DNA of 64,000 nucleotides from Balanoglossus misakiensis (lineage: Eukaryota > Hemichordata): NCBI GenBank assembly GCA_040954595.2, contig CM082592.2, positions 5,270,001-5,334,000 of the forward strand, read 5' to 3'. Below the pieces are notes generated by a model, which ran no database searches, had not been told where the DNA came from, and worked only from the letters and a program-made list of their open reading frames with translations. Below, piece by piece: positions 25,115 through 43,789 of this stretch (position 1 is the first letter of the stretch; the number at the start of each line of letters is the position of its first letter). The position numbers and the translations under genes were made by a program.

Positions 25115-28100
25115 TCGAAAAATTGTCGTTTTTGGATGATTTTCATGGGCTATAACCCATGATTTTTGTCAAAATATGAAGAATTTTTGATATTTCGGAA
25201 AGTCGAAAAATTGTCATTTTTGGATGATTTTCATGGGCTATAACCCATGATTTTTGTCAAAATATGAAGAATTATTGATATTTCGGAAAGTCGAAAAATT
25301 GTCATTTTTGGATGATTTTCATGGGCTATAACCCATGATTTTTGTCAAAATATGAAGAATTATTGATATTTCGGAAAGTCGAAAAATTGTCATTTTTGGA
25401 TGATTTTCATGGGCTATAACCCATGATTTTTGTCAAAATATGAAGAATTTTTGATATTTCGGAAAGTCGAAAAATTGTCATTTTTGGATGATTTTCATGG
25501 GCTATAACCCATGATTTTTGTCAAAATATGAAGAATTTTTGATATTTCGGAAAGTCGAAAAATTGTCATTTTTGGATGATTTTCATGGGCTATAACCCAT
25601 GATTTTTGTCAAAATATGAAGAATTTTTGATATTTCGGAAAGTCGAAAAATTGTCATTTTGGGTGATTTTCATGGGCTATAACCCATGATTTTTGTCAAA
25701 ATATGAAGAAGTTTTTGATATTTCGGAAAGTCGAAAAATTGTCATTTTTGGATGATTTTCATGGGCTATAACCAATGATTTTTGTCAAAATATGAAGAAT
25801 TTCTGATATTTCGGAAAGTCGAAAAATCGTCATTTTTGGGTGATTTTCATGGGCTATAACCCATGATTTTTGTCAAAATATGAAGAATTTTTGATATTTC
25901 GGAAAGTCGAAAAATCGTCATTTTTGGATGATTTTCATGGGCTATAACCCATGATTTTTGTCAAAATATGAAGAATTATTGATATTTCGGAAAGTCGAAA
26001 AATTGTCATTTTTGGATGATTTTCATGGGCTATAACCCATGACTTTTGTCAAAATATGAAGAATTTTTGATATTTCGGAAAGTCGAAAAATTGTCATTTT
26101 TGGATGATTTTCATGGGCTATAACCCATGATTTTTGTCAAAATATGAAGAATTTTTGATATTTCGGAAAGTCGAAAAATTGTCATTTTTGGATGATTTTC
26201 ATGGGCTATAACCCATGATTTTTGTCAAAATATGAAGAATTTTTGATATTTCGGAAAGTCGAAAAATTGTCATTTTTGGATGATTTTCATGGGCTATAAC
26301 CCATGATTTTTGTCAAAATATGAAGAATTTTTGATATTTCGGAAAGTCGAAAAATTGTCATTTTGGGTGATTTTCATGGGCTATAACCCATGATTTTTGT
26401 CAAAATATGAAGAATTTTTGATATTTCGGAAAGTCGAAAAATTGTCGTTTTTGGATGATTTTCATGGGCTATAACCCATGATTTTTGTCAAAATATGAAG
26501 AATTTTTGATATTTCGGAAAGTCGAAAAATTGTCATTTTTGGATGATTTTCATGGGCTATAACCCATGATTTTTGTCAAAATATGAAGAATTATTGATAT
26601 TTCGGAAAGTCGAAAAATTGTCATTTTTGGATGATTTTCATGGGCTATAACCCATGATTTTTGTCAAAATATGAAGAATTATTGATATTTCGGAAAGTCG
26701 AAAAATTGTCATTTTTGGATGATTTTCATGGGCTATAACCCATGATTTTTGTCAAAATATGAAGAATTTTTGATATTTCGGAAAGTCGAAAAATTGTCAT
26801 TTTTGGATGATTTTCATGGGCTATAACCCATGATTTTTGTCAAAATATGAAGAATTTTTGATATTTCGGAAAGTCGAAAAATTGTCATTTTTGGATGATT
26901 TTCATGGGCTATAACCCATGATTTTTGTCAAAATATGAAGAATTTTTGATATTTCGGAAAGTCGAAAAATTGTCATTTTGGGTGATTTTCATGGGCTATA
27001 ACCCATGATTTTTGTCAAAATATGAAGAAGTTTTTGATATTTCGGAAAGTCGAAAAATTGTCATTTTTGGATGATTTTCATGGGCTATAACCAATGATTT
27101 TTGTCAAAATATGAAGAATTTCTGATATTTCGGAAAGTCGAAAAATCGTCATTTTTGGGTGATTTTCATGGGCTATAACCCATGATTTTTGTCAAAATAT
27201 GAAGAATTTTTGATATTTCGGAAAGTCGAAAAATCGTCATTTTTGGATGATTTTCATGGGCTATAATCCATGATTTTTGTCAAAATATGAAGAATTTTTG
27301 ATATTTCGGAAAGTCGAAAAATCGTCATTTTTTTATGATTTTCATGGGCTATAACCCATGATTTTTGTCAAAATATGAGGAATTTTTGATATTTCGGAAA
27401 GTCGAAAAATTGTCATTTTTGGATGATTTTCATGGGCTATAACCCATGATTTTTGTCAAAATATGAAGAATTTTTGATATTTCGGAAAGTCGAAAAATTG
27501 TCATTTTTGGATGATTTTCATGGGCTATAACCCATGATTTTTGTCAAAATATGAAGAATTTTTGATATTTCGGAAAGTCGAAAAATTGTCATTTTTGGGT
27601 GATTTTCATGAGCTATAACCCATGATTTTTGTCAAAATGTGAAGAATTTTTGATATTTCGGAAAGTCGAAAAATTGTCATTTTTGGATGATTTTCATGGG
27701 CTATAACCCATGATTTTTGTCAAAATATGAAGAATTATTGATATTTCGGAAAGTCGAAAAATTGTCATTTTTGGATGATTTTCATGGGCTATAACCCATG
27801 ATTTTTGTCAAAATATGAAGAATTATTGATATTTCGGAAAGTCGAAAAATTGTCATTTTTGGATGATTTTCATGGGCTATAACCCATGATTTTTGTCAAA
27901 ATATGAAGAATTTTTGATATTTCGGAAAGTCGAAAAATTGTCATTTTTGGATGATTTTCATGGGCTATAACCCATGACTTTTGTCAAAATATGAAGAATT
28001 TTTGATATTTCGGAAAGTCGAAAAATTGTCATTTTTGGATGATTTTCATGGGCTATAACCCATGATTTTTGTCAAAATATGAAGAATTTTTGATATTTCG

Positions 28101-31100
28101 GAAAGTCGAAAAATTGTCATTTTTGGATGATTTTCATGGGCTATAACCCATGATTTTTGTCAAAATATGAAGAATTTTTGATATTTCGGAAAGTCGAAAA
28201 ATTGTCATTTTTGGATGATTTTCATGGGCTATAACCCATGATTTTTGTCAAAATATGAAGAAGTTTTTGATATTTCGGAAAGTCGAAAAATTGTCATTTT
28301 TGGATGATTTTCATGGGCTATAACCAATGATTTTTGTCAAAATATGAAGAATTTCTGATATTTCGGAAAGTCGAAAAATCGTCATTTTTGGGTGATTTTC
28401 ATGGGCTATAACCCATGATTTTTGTCAAAATATGAAGAATTTTTGATATTTCGGAAAGTCGAAAAATCGTCATTTTTGGATGATTTTCATGGGCTATAAT
28501 CCATGATTTTTGTCAAAATATGAAGAATTTTTGATATTTCGGAAAGTCGAAAAATCGTCATTTTTTTATGATTTTCATGGGCTATAACCCATGATTTTTG
28601 TCAAAATATGAGGAATTTTTGATATTTCGGAAAGTCGAAAAATTGTCATTTTTGGATGATTTTCATGGGCTATAACCCATGATTTTTGTCAAAATATGAA
28701 GAATTTTTGATATTTCGGAAAGTCGAAAAATTGTCATTTTTGGATGATTTTCATGGGCTATAACCCATGATTTTTGTCAAAATATGAAGAATTTTTGATA
28801 TTTCGGAAAGTCGAAAAATTGTCATTTTTGGGTGATTTTCATGAGCTATAACCCATGATTTTTGTCAAAATGTGAAGAATTTTTGATATTTCGGAAAGTC
28901 GAAAAATTGTCATTTTTGGATGATTTTCATGGGCTATAACCCATGATTTTTGTCAAAATATGAAGAATTATTGATATTTCGGAAAGTCGAAAAATTGTCA
29001 TTTTTGGATGATTTTCATGGGCTATAACCCATGATTTTTGTCAAAATATGAAGAATTATTGATATTTCGGAAAGTCGAAAAATTGTCATTTTTGGATGAT
29101 TTTCATGGGCTATAACCCATGATTTTTGTCAAAATATGAAGAATTTTTGATATTTCGGAAAGTCGAAAAATTGTCATTTTTGGATGATTTTCATGGGCTA
29201 TAACCCATGACTTTTGTCAAAATATGAAGAATTTTTGATATTTCGGAAAGTCGAAAAATTGTCATTTTTGGATGATTTTCATGGGCTATAACCCATGATT
29301 TTTGTCAAAATATGAAGAATTTTTGATATTTCGGAAAGTCGAAAAATTGTCATTTTTGGATGATTTTCATGGGCTATAACCCATGATTTTTGTCAAAATA
29401 TGAAGAATTTTTGATATTTCGGAAAGTCGAAAAATTGTCATTTTTGGATGATTTTCATGGGCTATAACCCATGATTTTTGTCAAAATATGAAGAATTTTT
29501 GATATTTCGGAAAGTCGAAAAATTGTCATTTTTGGATGATTTTCATGGGCTATAACCCATGATTTTTGTCAAAATATGAAGAATTTTTGATATTTCGGAA
29601 AGTCGAAAAATCGTCATTTTTGGATGATTTTCATGGGCTATAACCCATGATTTTTGTCAAAATATGAAGAATTTTTGATATTTCGGAAAGTCGAAAAATC
29701 GTCATTTTTGGATGATTTTCATGGGCTATAACCCATGATTTTTGTCAAAATATGAAGAATTTTTGATATTTCGGAAAGTCGAAAAATCGTCATTTTTGGA
29801 TGATTTTCATGGGCTATAACCCATGATTTTTGTCAAAATATGAAGAATTTTTGATATTTCGGAAAGTCGAAAAATTGTCATTTTTGGATGATTTTCATGG
29901 GCTATAACCCATGATTTTTGTCAAAATATGAAGAATTTTTGATATTTCGGAAAGTCGAAAAATTGTCATTTTTGGATGATTTTCATGGGCTATAACCCAT
30001 GACTTTTGTCAAAATATGAAGAATTTTTGATATTTCGGAAAGTCGAAAAATTGTCATTTTTGGATGATTTTCATGGGCTATAACCCATGATTTTTGTCAA
30101 AATATGAAAAATTTTTCATATTTCGGAAAGTCGAAAAATCGTCATTTTTGGATGATTTTCATGGGCTATAACCCATGATTTTTGTCAAAATATGAAGAAT
30201 TTTTGATATTTCGGAAAGTCGAAAAATCGTCATTTTTGGATGATTTTCATGGGCTATAACCCATGATTTTTGTCAAAATATGAAGAATTTTTGATATTTC
30301 GGAAAGTCGAAAAATCGTCATTTTTGGATGATTTTCATGGGCTATAACCCATGATTTTTGTCAAAATATGAAGATTTTTTGATATTTCGGAAAGTCGAAA
30401 AATCGTCATTTTTGGATGATTTTCATGGGCTATAACCCATGATTTTTGTCAAAATATGAAGAATTTTTGATATTTCGGAAAGTCGAAAAATCGTCATTTT
30501 TGGATGATTTTCATGGGCTATAACCCATGATTTTTGTCAAAATATGAAGAATTTTTGATATTTCGGAAAGTCGAAAAATTGTCATTTTTGGATGATTTTC
30601 ATGGGCTATAACCCATGATTTTTGTCAAAATATGAAGAATTTTTGATATTTCGGAAAGTCGAAAAATTGTCATTTTTGGATGATTTTCATGGGCTATAAC
30701 CCATGACTTTTGTCAAAATATGAAGAATTTTTGATATTTCGGAAAGTCGAAAAATTGTCATTTTTGGATGATTTTCATGGGCTATAACCCATGACTTTTG
30801 TCAAAATATGAAGAATTTTTGATATTTCGGAAAGTCGAAAAATTGTCATTTTTGGATGATTTTCATGGGCTATAACCCATGATTTTTGTCAAAATATGAA
30901 GAATTTTTGATATTTCGGAAAGTCGAAAAATTGTCATTTTTGGATGATTTTCATGGGCTATAACCCATGATTTTTGTCAAAATATGAAGAATTTTTGATA
31001 TTTCGGAAAGTCGAAAAATTGTCATTTTTGGATGATTTTCATGGGCTATAACCCATGATTTTGTCAAAATATGAAGAATTTTTGATATTTCGGAAAGTCG

Positions 31101-31950
31101 AAAAATTGTCATTTTTGGATGATTTTCATGGGCTATAACCCATGATTTTTGTCAAAATATGAAGAATTTTTGATATTTCGGAAAGTCGAAAAATTGTCAT
31201 TTTTGGATGATTTTCATGGGCTATAACCCATGATTTTTGTCAAAATATGAAGAATTTTTGATATTTCGGAAAGTCGAAAAATTGTCATTTTTGGATGATT
31301 TTCATGGGCTATAACCCATGATTTTTGTCAAAATATGAAGAATTTTTGATATTTCGGAAAGTCGAAAAATCGTCATTTTTGGATGATTTTCATGGGCTAT
31401 AACCCATGATTTTTGTCAAAATATGAAGAATTTTTGATATTTCGGAAAGTCGAAAAATTGTCATTTTTGGATGATTTTCATGGGCTATAACCCATGATTT
31501 TTGTCAAAATATGAAGAATTTTTGATATTTCGGAAAGTCGAAAAATTGTCATTTTTGGATGATTTTCATGGGCTATAACCCATGATTTTTGTCAAAATAT
31601 GAAGAATTTTTGATATTTCGGAAAGTCGAAAAATTGTCATTTTTGGATGATTTTCATGGGCTATAACCCATGACTTTTGTCAAAATATGAAGAATTTTTG
31701 ATATTTCGGAAAGTCGAAAAATTGTCATTTTTGGATGATTTTCATGGGCTATAACCCATGATTTTTGTCAAAATATGAAGAATTTTTGATATTTCGGAAA
31801 GTCGAAAAATTGTCATTTTTGGATGATTTTCATGGGCTATACCCCATGATTTTTGTCAAAATATGAAGAATTTTTGATATTTCGGAAAGTCGAAAAATTG
31901 TCATTTTCGGATGATTTTCATGGGCTATAACCCATGATTTTTGTTTCGCA
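25115..31950. repeat. 88-bp satellite array, about 78 copies
   Basis: The unit begins TCGAAAAATTGTCATTTTTG and repeats every 88 bp (first starts 25115 and 25203). It is AT-rich and very homogeneous, usually differing by 0-3 positions. Each unit holds two short dyads: CATGGG-CTATAA-CCCATG and TTTCG-GAAAGT-CGAAA. Rare variants (AACCAATG, GAATTTCTG, AATCCATG, TTTTTTTATG, GAGGAATT, ATGAGCTATA) recur at about 1232 bp (14 units), showing that blocks of units were duplicated together. No ORF of interest crosses it. True length is unknown because a gap bounds its left edge and another lies just beyond its right end. Confidence 0.95.
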
Positions 31951-32108
31951 AAGTCGAAATATGACAAATTCTTGTCTTTGCAAAGTTTGGTTATTATGTC
32001 ATTTTTGGTCATTTTCATGGGTTATAGCTCATGAAAACTGTCAAAATATGACAAATACCTGACTTTGCAAACTTAAGTGATTATGTCATCTTTGGACATT
32101 TTTCATGG
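31951..32108. repeat. Diverged edge units of the 88-bp satellite
   Basis: The last two periods keep the phrase TCATTTTTGG...TTTTCATGGGTTATAGC and a spacing near 87 bp. The rest has drifted (GACAAATTCTTGTCTTTGC, then GACAAATACCTGACTTTGC). Ageing edge units beside a homogeneous core are typical of satellites. The sequence then enters the second gap. Confidence 0.75.
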
Positions 32109-32208
32109 NNNNNNNNNNNNNNNNNNNNNNNNNNNNNNNNNNNNNNNNNNNNNNNNNNNNNNNNNNNNNNNNNNNNNNNNNNNNNNNNNNNNNNNNNNNN
32201 NNNNNNNN
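32109..32208. other. Assembly gap (100 N) between the two tandem arrays
   Basis: Exactly 100 N. It separates the 88-bp satellite from the GA-rich array, so the two may or may not be adjacent in the genome. Confidence 0.98.
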
Positions 32209-37400
<5,192 letters not shown>

Positions 37401-39735
37401 TAATGAATATGTGTGCAAGTAATACCCTGGCAAGTTCATCAAATTTGGCCCAGTATCTCTTGATTTATGAAGCTGTTAAACATATTCGTTAATATATACT
37501 TACTCGCTAGATATGAGATGGACAGTCTCAGAGACAAAGAGGGAGAGAATGTTGGAGAGTAGGTACGATTTATAGTTTCATTTTTCTAATGAATTTACAC
37601 ACCTTTAGGATATGTTTCAAGTAACGTGTTTCGACTGTTTGGAATTACAGAACATAAGCTGTACCCAGACATCAAAAGGGATATGGAAGCTGCCTGTGTT
37701 TGCAATGAGTTTTGAGATTTCCTTGTATATCTTATTTAAAACCCAAATACTAATCTATTAAAATGTGTACGTATAAGTGAACTCATTGAACTTTGGGCAG
37801 AATTTTATCGCATCCACATTCCGACTATTCAGGAATATCTACTGTATTACTGTAAATATCAAATGAAATTGGCGTATACACTCACCTCTGGAAAAGGTTC
37901 TAGAGAGAGAGACAGAGAGAGAGAGAGACAGACAGAAAGAGAGCGATAGAGGGAGAATACTTTCAGATGACTGTTAAGTTGAATATCAGTTTGAGGGTCA
38001 CGATATATACATTGTATTATCTATAAACTATAAAATTATCTATAGATCTGTTACTTATTTCATTCCAAATTAAATGTGAATCATATTTCTGGTAAGTTTA
38101 TTACATTGGTGCAGTAATGTGCTGTTGTTTCGCAAATATAGTTTTAATTTTTACAAATTCATTAAATATGCAAATTAGCACTTAATCGGCATGACTAGCA
38201 TCATGTGCCATCCTATCCTTGTGATGTTTAAATTCATTTCAGGTTTCATCAAAGTAGGTGCAGTTTAACTCTGTATTTGTTAACACTGTCATGTTTCTCT
38301 CCGTACATAATTAGCTATTACAAAGGAATAGTCTAGAAAACATTTCATTAATATGCAAACCACGCCCACCAAAATACAATCAGGTCAGGCCATCCCCAAT
38401 CAATACTTGTCCACGTTTTTAAAAAAATACGATATAAGCTGTTCTTTAGATCGATCGATGACACCGGTAGACAGACAGACAGTCCCCCATCCCCATGCGT
38501 GCTCAAATTCCAAAACATCAACCCATGTATATATTCCAGCATATTACCAATTCTTAGACATGTCTTTTTTAGTCCAAATGTGGGTTACTGTTGCATCTGA
38601 AGGTTGTTCAAAAGCACCGGGAAATTTCCTGTGTTGATTGTAAAATCTGTGTTTTTGCTTAATAAAATCAAATTCAAAGTCGTTTAGCTCTGATATGAAT
38701 ATGAATTTCCGATTTTAAGTACATAAATGGAAGAGCACTCAGATGTCATATTAATTAGTCTGGATTCTGTACTAGAGTGATTTTTCGCTAGGCTTACACA
38801 CAGCAAAAAACCCCATGCCAGTTCGAATTCTAGACTACATATTAATGGACCGTGTGGTTGATTTTCTCATATCGGAGTAGATACTGCAATTCAAATGTGT
38901 TTTTGATTTCCCATTGTTTCGCATAATAGACATTAATTGGTAAAATACAGCATAGAAAATTATTAGTGTCTACCTCTTGTTCTTCCTTGACTAATTTCCT
39001 TCTCATCTGGGAATTTTGATGCCATGGTAACCTTCGCTTAAAACACACAAACAATAAGAAATTAATTCAATCTTAATACATTTGTAACGACGTGCTTTTA
39101 ATTGAATATGTATGTCGCTTTTGATGCAGGGCATCTTTTCTTTTAGACCACATTTGCACGATGCGCAAAAAAACTCCAATATGCGATCTGAAAACTGAAC
39201 CCAAAATGCCAAGGCGAATCACTTCCTATAACAATTTGTAGTGTATTGAAAAAGTGGTGTGAAAATTTCTGTGAAATGCTATAGCTATGGATTTAGGAGT
39301 TCCTTCAAACATAGCCATAGAACTTTGGATGAAAGCATGCATGTACATGTACAGATATACGTTCATTCTCCACACAGAGTCCAGCGTGTATAATTTTAAC
39401 CTACCTAAAGAAGCTAGTCTGACCAACACTGTATTGTCAGGTCAGACTCTGTAGGTAGGTCAGTCAGTCCACAGTACTGGGAATGATCGATACCAGATAC
39501 TCACCCACCGAGCCGTGCATGCGCAGGACAGTCAAAGTCAACTTGACGGTGTTTATTTAGCCATAAATTTCCTTGTCAATCTGGACCCAAAAAAACAACA
39601 ACATTCTGTTCATTTGTTTGGACTAACTACATGACATGAACTGAATTGAATTGAATTGAATTGAATTGAATTGAATTGAACTGAAAATTGTGGGCAATAA
39701 AAACTGAAGTGTATTTATTCTGTGTATATTTTTAT

Positions 39736-39950
39736 AGCCTAGTTGGTCGTACCATACCCTGTGTGTTTTAGATAGACTCACACACATGCAGTGTCTGAAT
39801 TTCTATATATCTAAAACACACTGGTATGGGACCAGGCTTAGGTATATACACACAAACCTTAGCCTAGTCCTAGCCGTATTTTGTCCGCTTTGCTTCCAAA
39901 ACTAACAAAGAAGCGAAAGCAGACAAAATATGGCTTAATAGGACTAGGCT
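39736..39950. repeat. Two adjacent fold-back sequences
   Basis: Hairpin 1 (39736-39840): the arm AGCCTAGTTGGTCGTACCAT through TGTGTTTTAGATA pairs with TATCTAAAACACACTGGTAT and onward. Hairpin 2 (39861-39950): the arm AGCCTAGTCCTAGCCGTATT through TGTCCGCTTTGCTT pairs with AAGCGAAAGCAGACAAAATA and onward. Both start AGCCTAG. The second arm recurs in inverted form at about 40897-40930. Confidence 0.65.
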
Positions 39951-40766
39951 ACACAGACCTGTACACAGAGCTAAGTTGAATCCAACCCAACAGTGAATTG
40001 GGCCCCAAATGGGATTTCATGATAAAGGTAAACTTAGCTTACTCAGTCAGATACAGAACTTCGTAAACCAGATCCACATATGCCTGTAGGAGTGATGTGG
40101 TGAAGCGGTGCGCCACGAAAGCAGGGACGGTTGTACTTTGATATTAGCCAGCAGTGATAAATAAATAAATATCAAGTAATAAATAAATAAATTATCAACA
40201 TGGCTACACATTTAGTAGATGGCGAGTTGAGTGGTTACTTGTGGTTACACCCCTGGGACCAGAAAATCTGTCCTCAATAGAGGATAATACAGGTAATATT
40301 CTATTCAAACACTGCAGTGATTTTTGTCTTGAAAAATCTGTCCTGAATTATTAGAGAGGTGTCCGTAATGACAGGTTTCACTGTACCGGTACATCTCTAG
40401 ACATTCCATCAATTATAGACATTGTTGCAAAGAGACCATGGTTTTGAAGCAGTGTAAATCATGTGCAACTGCACATGCAGCGTCACCTGTGCAAACATCT
40501 TGGAGTGTTCCGTCCATTGTATATAGCGCCCTCAACAGGTCAATTTAGCAGTTAATCTAGTAAAGTACAAGTGAAAACATGCATGGCATGCAAACAACCT
40601 CATATTTGGAGTTGACAGATTCGAATAAACTGTACAGATTGTGTAAACACTCTTTGACCCATAAAACCTGCTTGTTCTCGGTTGCTTACCTATATAAGTC
40701 TGAAATACGAATTAAAATTGTCATCGAAGACCCGAAGAGATAGGCAAGTCCCTTTGCTGTTTCCAT

Positions 40767-40824
40767 GTCTGTGTGTTCCCGGCGTTACACGGTGGAGGCC
40801 GTGTAACGCCGGGAACACACAGAC
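40767..40824. repeat. Perfect 26-bp inverted repeat with 6-bp spacer
   Basis: GTCTGTGTGTTCCCGGCGTT plus ACACGG is followed by TGGAGG and then the exact reverse complement. It is GC-rich against an AT-rich background. The following CAGACCTGTACGCAGAGCTAA is a direct repeat of sequence at 39954, linking it to the fold-backs at 39736-39950. Confidence 0.8.
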
Positions 40825-41097
40825 CTGTACGCAGAGCTAATACTAGCTCGCGCATAAGTCCAGAGCTAAGCTAATACTAGCCTACTCCTAGCCATAAGCA
40901 AAGCGGACAAAATACGGCTAGGACTAGGTTAACTCATACAAACTCTGCATGTAGTGTATACAATTCATTGATCTAACACAGACAACAGAAAGAGATGAGA
41001 ATAGCAGCCAGAAAACGCTTCCCAATGGTTGAAATGTCAAAGCAATATACTGCACCATACATTGTTGAATCCTGCCTACCGTTCAGTTTTACGGCCT

Positions 41098-41234
41098 AGG
41101 GGGGGGGGGGGGTCACTTTAAATTTTGAAGTCCAAAAGGGGGGGTCATCATTTTTTGGTCCTGGGTGAAGGGGGGGGGGGGGTCGGCCTGATTTTGAAAA
41201 CCGATGACACAAACTTGCCAACCCCCCCCCCCCC
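41098..41234. repeat. G-tract / C-tract cluster
   Basis: Runs of about 14, 7 and 13 G, then a run of about 13 C, bracket short unique text (TCACTTTAAATTTTG, TTTGGTCCTGGGTGAAG). Another T-then-G tract lies at about 41560-41582. It could be the remains of a mobile element with homopolymer ends; a tract of this kind can form G-quadruplex. Confidence 0.6.
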
Positions 41235-42345
41235 AATTCAAACCACAAAGGGCATATTTTATAGGTCATAACTGGTAGTAACAGACTGCAATGATTAGAA
41301 CATGACGCGTTATGTACAAAGCAAAACTTTTTTTTTATTCACAAACAATGTAACATAGAATCTGGAGAAAGGGTCATACATGATATGGATAAACAGAAAG
41401 CTATAATGAAACGACAGTAAATTTGAGGTCATCAAATGATTCAAATGATTGTGCTATATAGTTGGAGCTGATTAAGGTAAACATGATAACAGAATAGCCG
41501 ATACTGTCAAGACCATGCACTTTTTGCGCCATGATTTTGTAAAAATAAGATGTCAACCACTTTTTTTTTTGGGGGGGGGGGGTTACACACTGTACTTCTA
41601 CCATGCACAGGACAAAACAGAGAATTTCTCTAACGAATCTTGTACTGGGTTTTACACCAGTGTCTGGAATCCTCAATTAACACATGGGCATTTTAGAATT
41701 GCCCGGTAAATTTTCAACCTGCACAAAAGCTATTCAGAGTTTGAAGTAACCTGGTCAGCCATGTAGGTCAACTCAAAAGTTTTCACACATACAACAGGTG
41801 GTAATTACACCTCACATTATTGCGCATGAAATTTACAGCCAAAATTCCACCATCATAACCAACTTCAGAAATAGTTGATAGTAACGTTTATATTACAGTG
41901 AGACCTGTCATTACAGACATGAACCTCTATTAGGACAAATTTTTAAGATTATAATAATAATACGGAATACCTAGAATACAACCAACGAACAGGAATTCTT
42001 CAACTATAAGACAACTCAAATTTTAATTCATGGCTAATTATGAAAAAGGCAACATAATGATAAACCATCCAATGGTAATGAAGGGATGAGAAAAATGACA
42101 GTATTTTATACATTATCCAGCACATATACAAAATATTGATAAATTACATGATTGATGAAATATCTGCCATCACCTTCCTGTTTCGAAATCTATTTATGGT
42201 TTTGGAGTGGCATAAACTCTCCAGTTGTTATCTACACAAATTAGACGCTATCTGTCTACGTTTATATCACCAATAAATCAATTAATGGTTAAAAACTTCA
42301 TAACTGCAATTTAAGTTTGCTTTATGCTCCATATGTGTACATACG

Positions 42346-42456
42346 GTATGTATGTATGTATGTATGTATGTATGTATGTATGTATGTATGTATGTATGTA
42401 TGTATGTATGTATGTATGTATGTATGTATGTATGTATGTACGTACGTACGTATGTG
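42346..42456. repeat. (TATG)n microsatellite
   Basis: About 27 tandem tetranucleotides, ending with a few TACG variants. Frames reading MYVCMYVC across it are artefacts. Confidence 0.95.
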
Positions 42457-43695
42457 AAAATGCAGGTCCCATGTGCACATCATGTATCTATCTGTCTGTT
42501 CAGCTGCATAGCTAAATCTGCACTGATTGAGAGAGACAAGTGATGCGGAGCGATGCAGCTCCAGAGTGCATAAACGAAGAATGACAGAAAACGAGAAAAT
42601 AAAAACGGATTGAAATTTTAAAGGAAGGAAGAAACAGCACCTCTATTCCGAACACAATTAAACATCACTGAAGTTCTGAGATCAGAATGGGTGCAGCATA
42701 CAAAAGATGAAAAAGAAATATGAAACAATGGCAAAAATATATCACCGTAGAAAAAAATTAGACAAAACAGATTTCAGGGCTATCCAAAGCAACAATTCAT
42801 AAAGTGGTTTGAAGAAATAGCGTGGCATAAATGGTTCTTATGAAAAATATGCAATTTTTTTACAGTGGTAGCAATGGCATAACAAAATTCATTTTGACAG
42901 CCATATTGAAGGGGTCAAAGGTCACATGCAAATAGTAAGGCCAAAAGTTGAAGGCTTCACTAACCTGCGTCCCATACATCGATAATTATAAATGGTGCCA
43001 AAATTTGAATTTCACAGTCAATGTCAATGTCAGAGGACTAGAAGGTAAATATAACCACATTTCTGGGCATGAGTTATGCCAGTCAAGAGATTCTTTCAAG
43101 AATAATGCATATAAAAAACACCACACCACCTTCATTCCTAACGGTAACCCTGTCTTTTTTTTCTTAGAGAATATAGAAATTTCATTACTACAGTACAGTA
43201 TACATCAAGAATTCTTCTGGTTTCAAGAATTGTTAGACCAGCTTATTTACAAACGGACTTATACATTTACAGTGTCTAAATATTACCATGAAGGACTGAG
43301 CTGGGTGGCCGAGTACTTGGTACACCATCCAGTCTGCCTATCTCAACACTACTATTAGTAATAAAGATTTCCCATAGTATAATTTTAGAATTACAACTGT
43401 TTCACTCTTTGGGCAAAAAGTGGACATCACTGACAACTGTACCACAAAGAAATAATTTGAAATTGCATCATTAATTCCTCGCGACATCGAAGAAAACAAC
43501 AGAAACTGGGATCTTTGAGAGCGAAAACTATGCAAGCCACATAATACAAAAGCTTGCTACAGCAACGACAGGTGCCCCCCAAAGTACCAAAGCTTCTAAA
43601 CAATTCTGTCATGAAGCAGCTATGGTGTTTAGTCTTACTTAAGCTGCCTAAAAAAGTGACATTCAAATATCCAGTACGGATGCCTAAAGGTGGCA

Positions 43696-43789
43696 TCAAC
43701 CCATTCACCCCCATATTCCCTGTACAGAGGTCCAACCTTACCACAGAAAACAGTGGATTCGGACCGAACCATGGCGGTGAAAGGGTTAA
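43696..43789. mobile_element. TTAA-type MITE copy 3, inverted relative to copies 1 and 2
   Basis: About 94 bp. The left end TCAACCCATTCACC is degraded; the right end GGTGAAAGGGTTAA is intact. The interior (CAGAGGTCCA, CGGACCGAACCA) is the reverse complement of copies at 6880 and 12724. Confidence 0.6.

Noticed and set aside
25115-31950. Regular direct repeats that superficially resemble a CRISPR array
   Set aside because: The 88-bp units abut with no unique spacers, and the host is a eukaryote.
38974-39025. Possible small minus-strand exon (ATG at 39025 reading MASKFPDEKEISQGRTR, then a GTAGAC donor)
   Set aside because: Plausible start context, but no matching downstream exon or known protein could be found, so it was not listed as a gene.
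42948-43358. 136-residue plus-strand ORF upstream of the DGCR2 3' end
   Set aside because: No recognisable motif and it starts at a non-distinct codon in AT-rich DNA; treated as chance.
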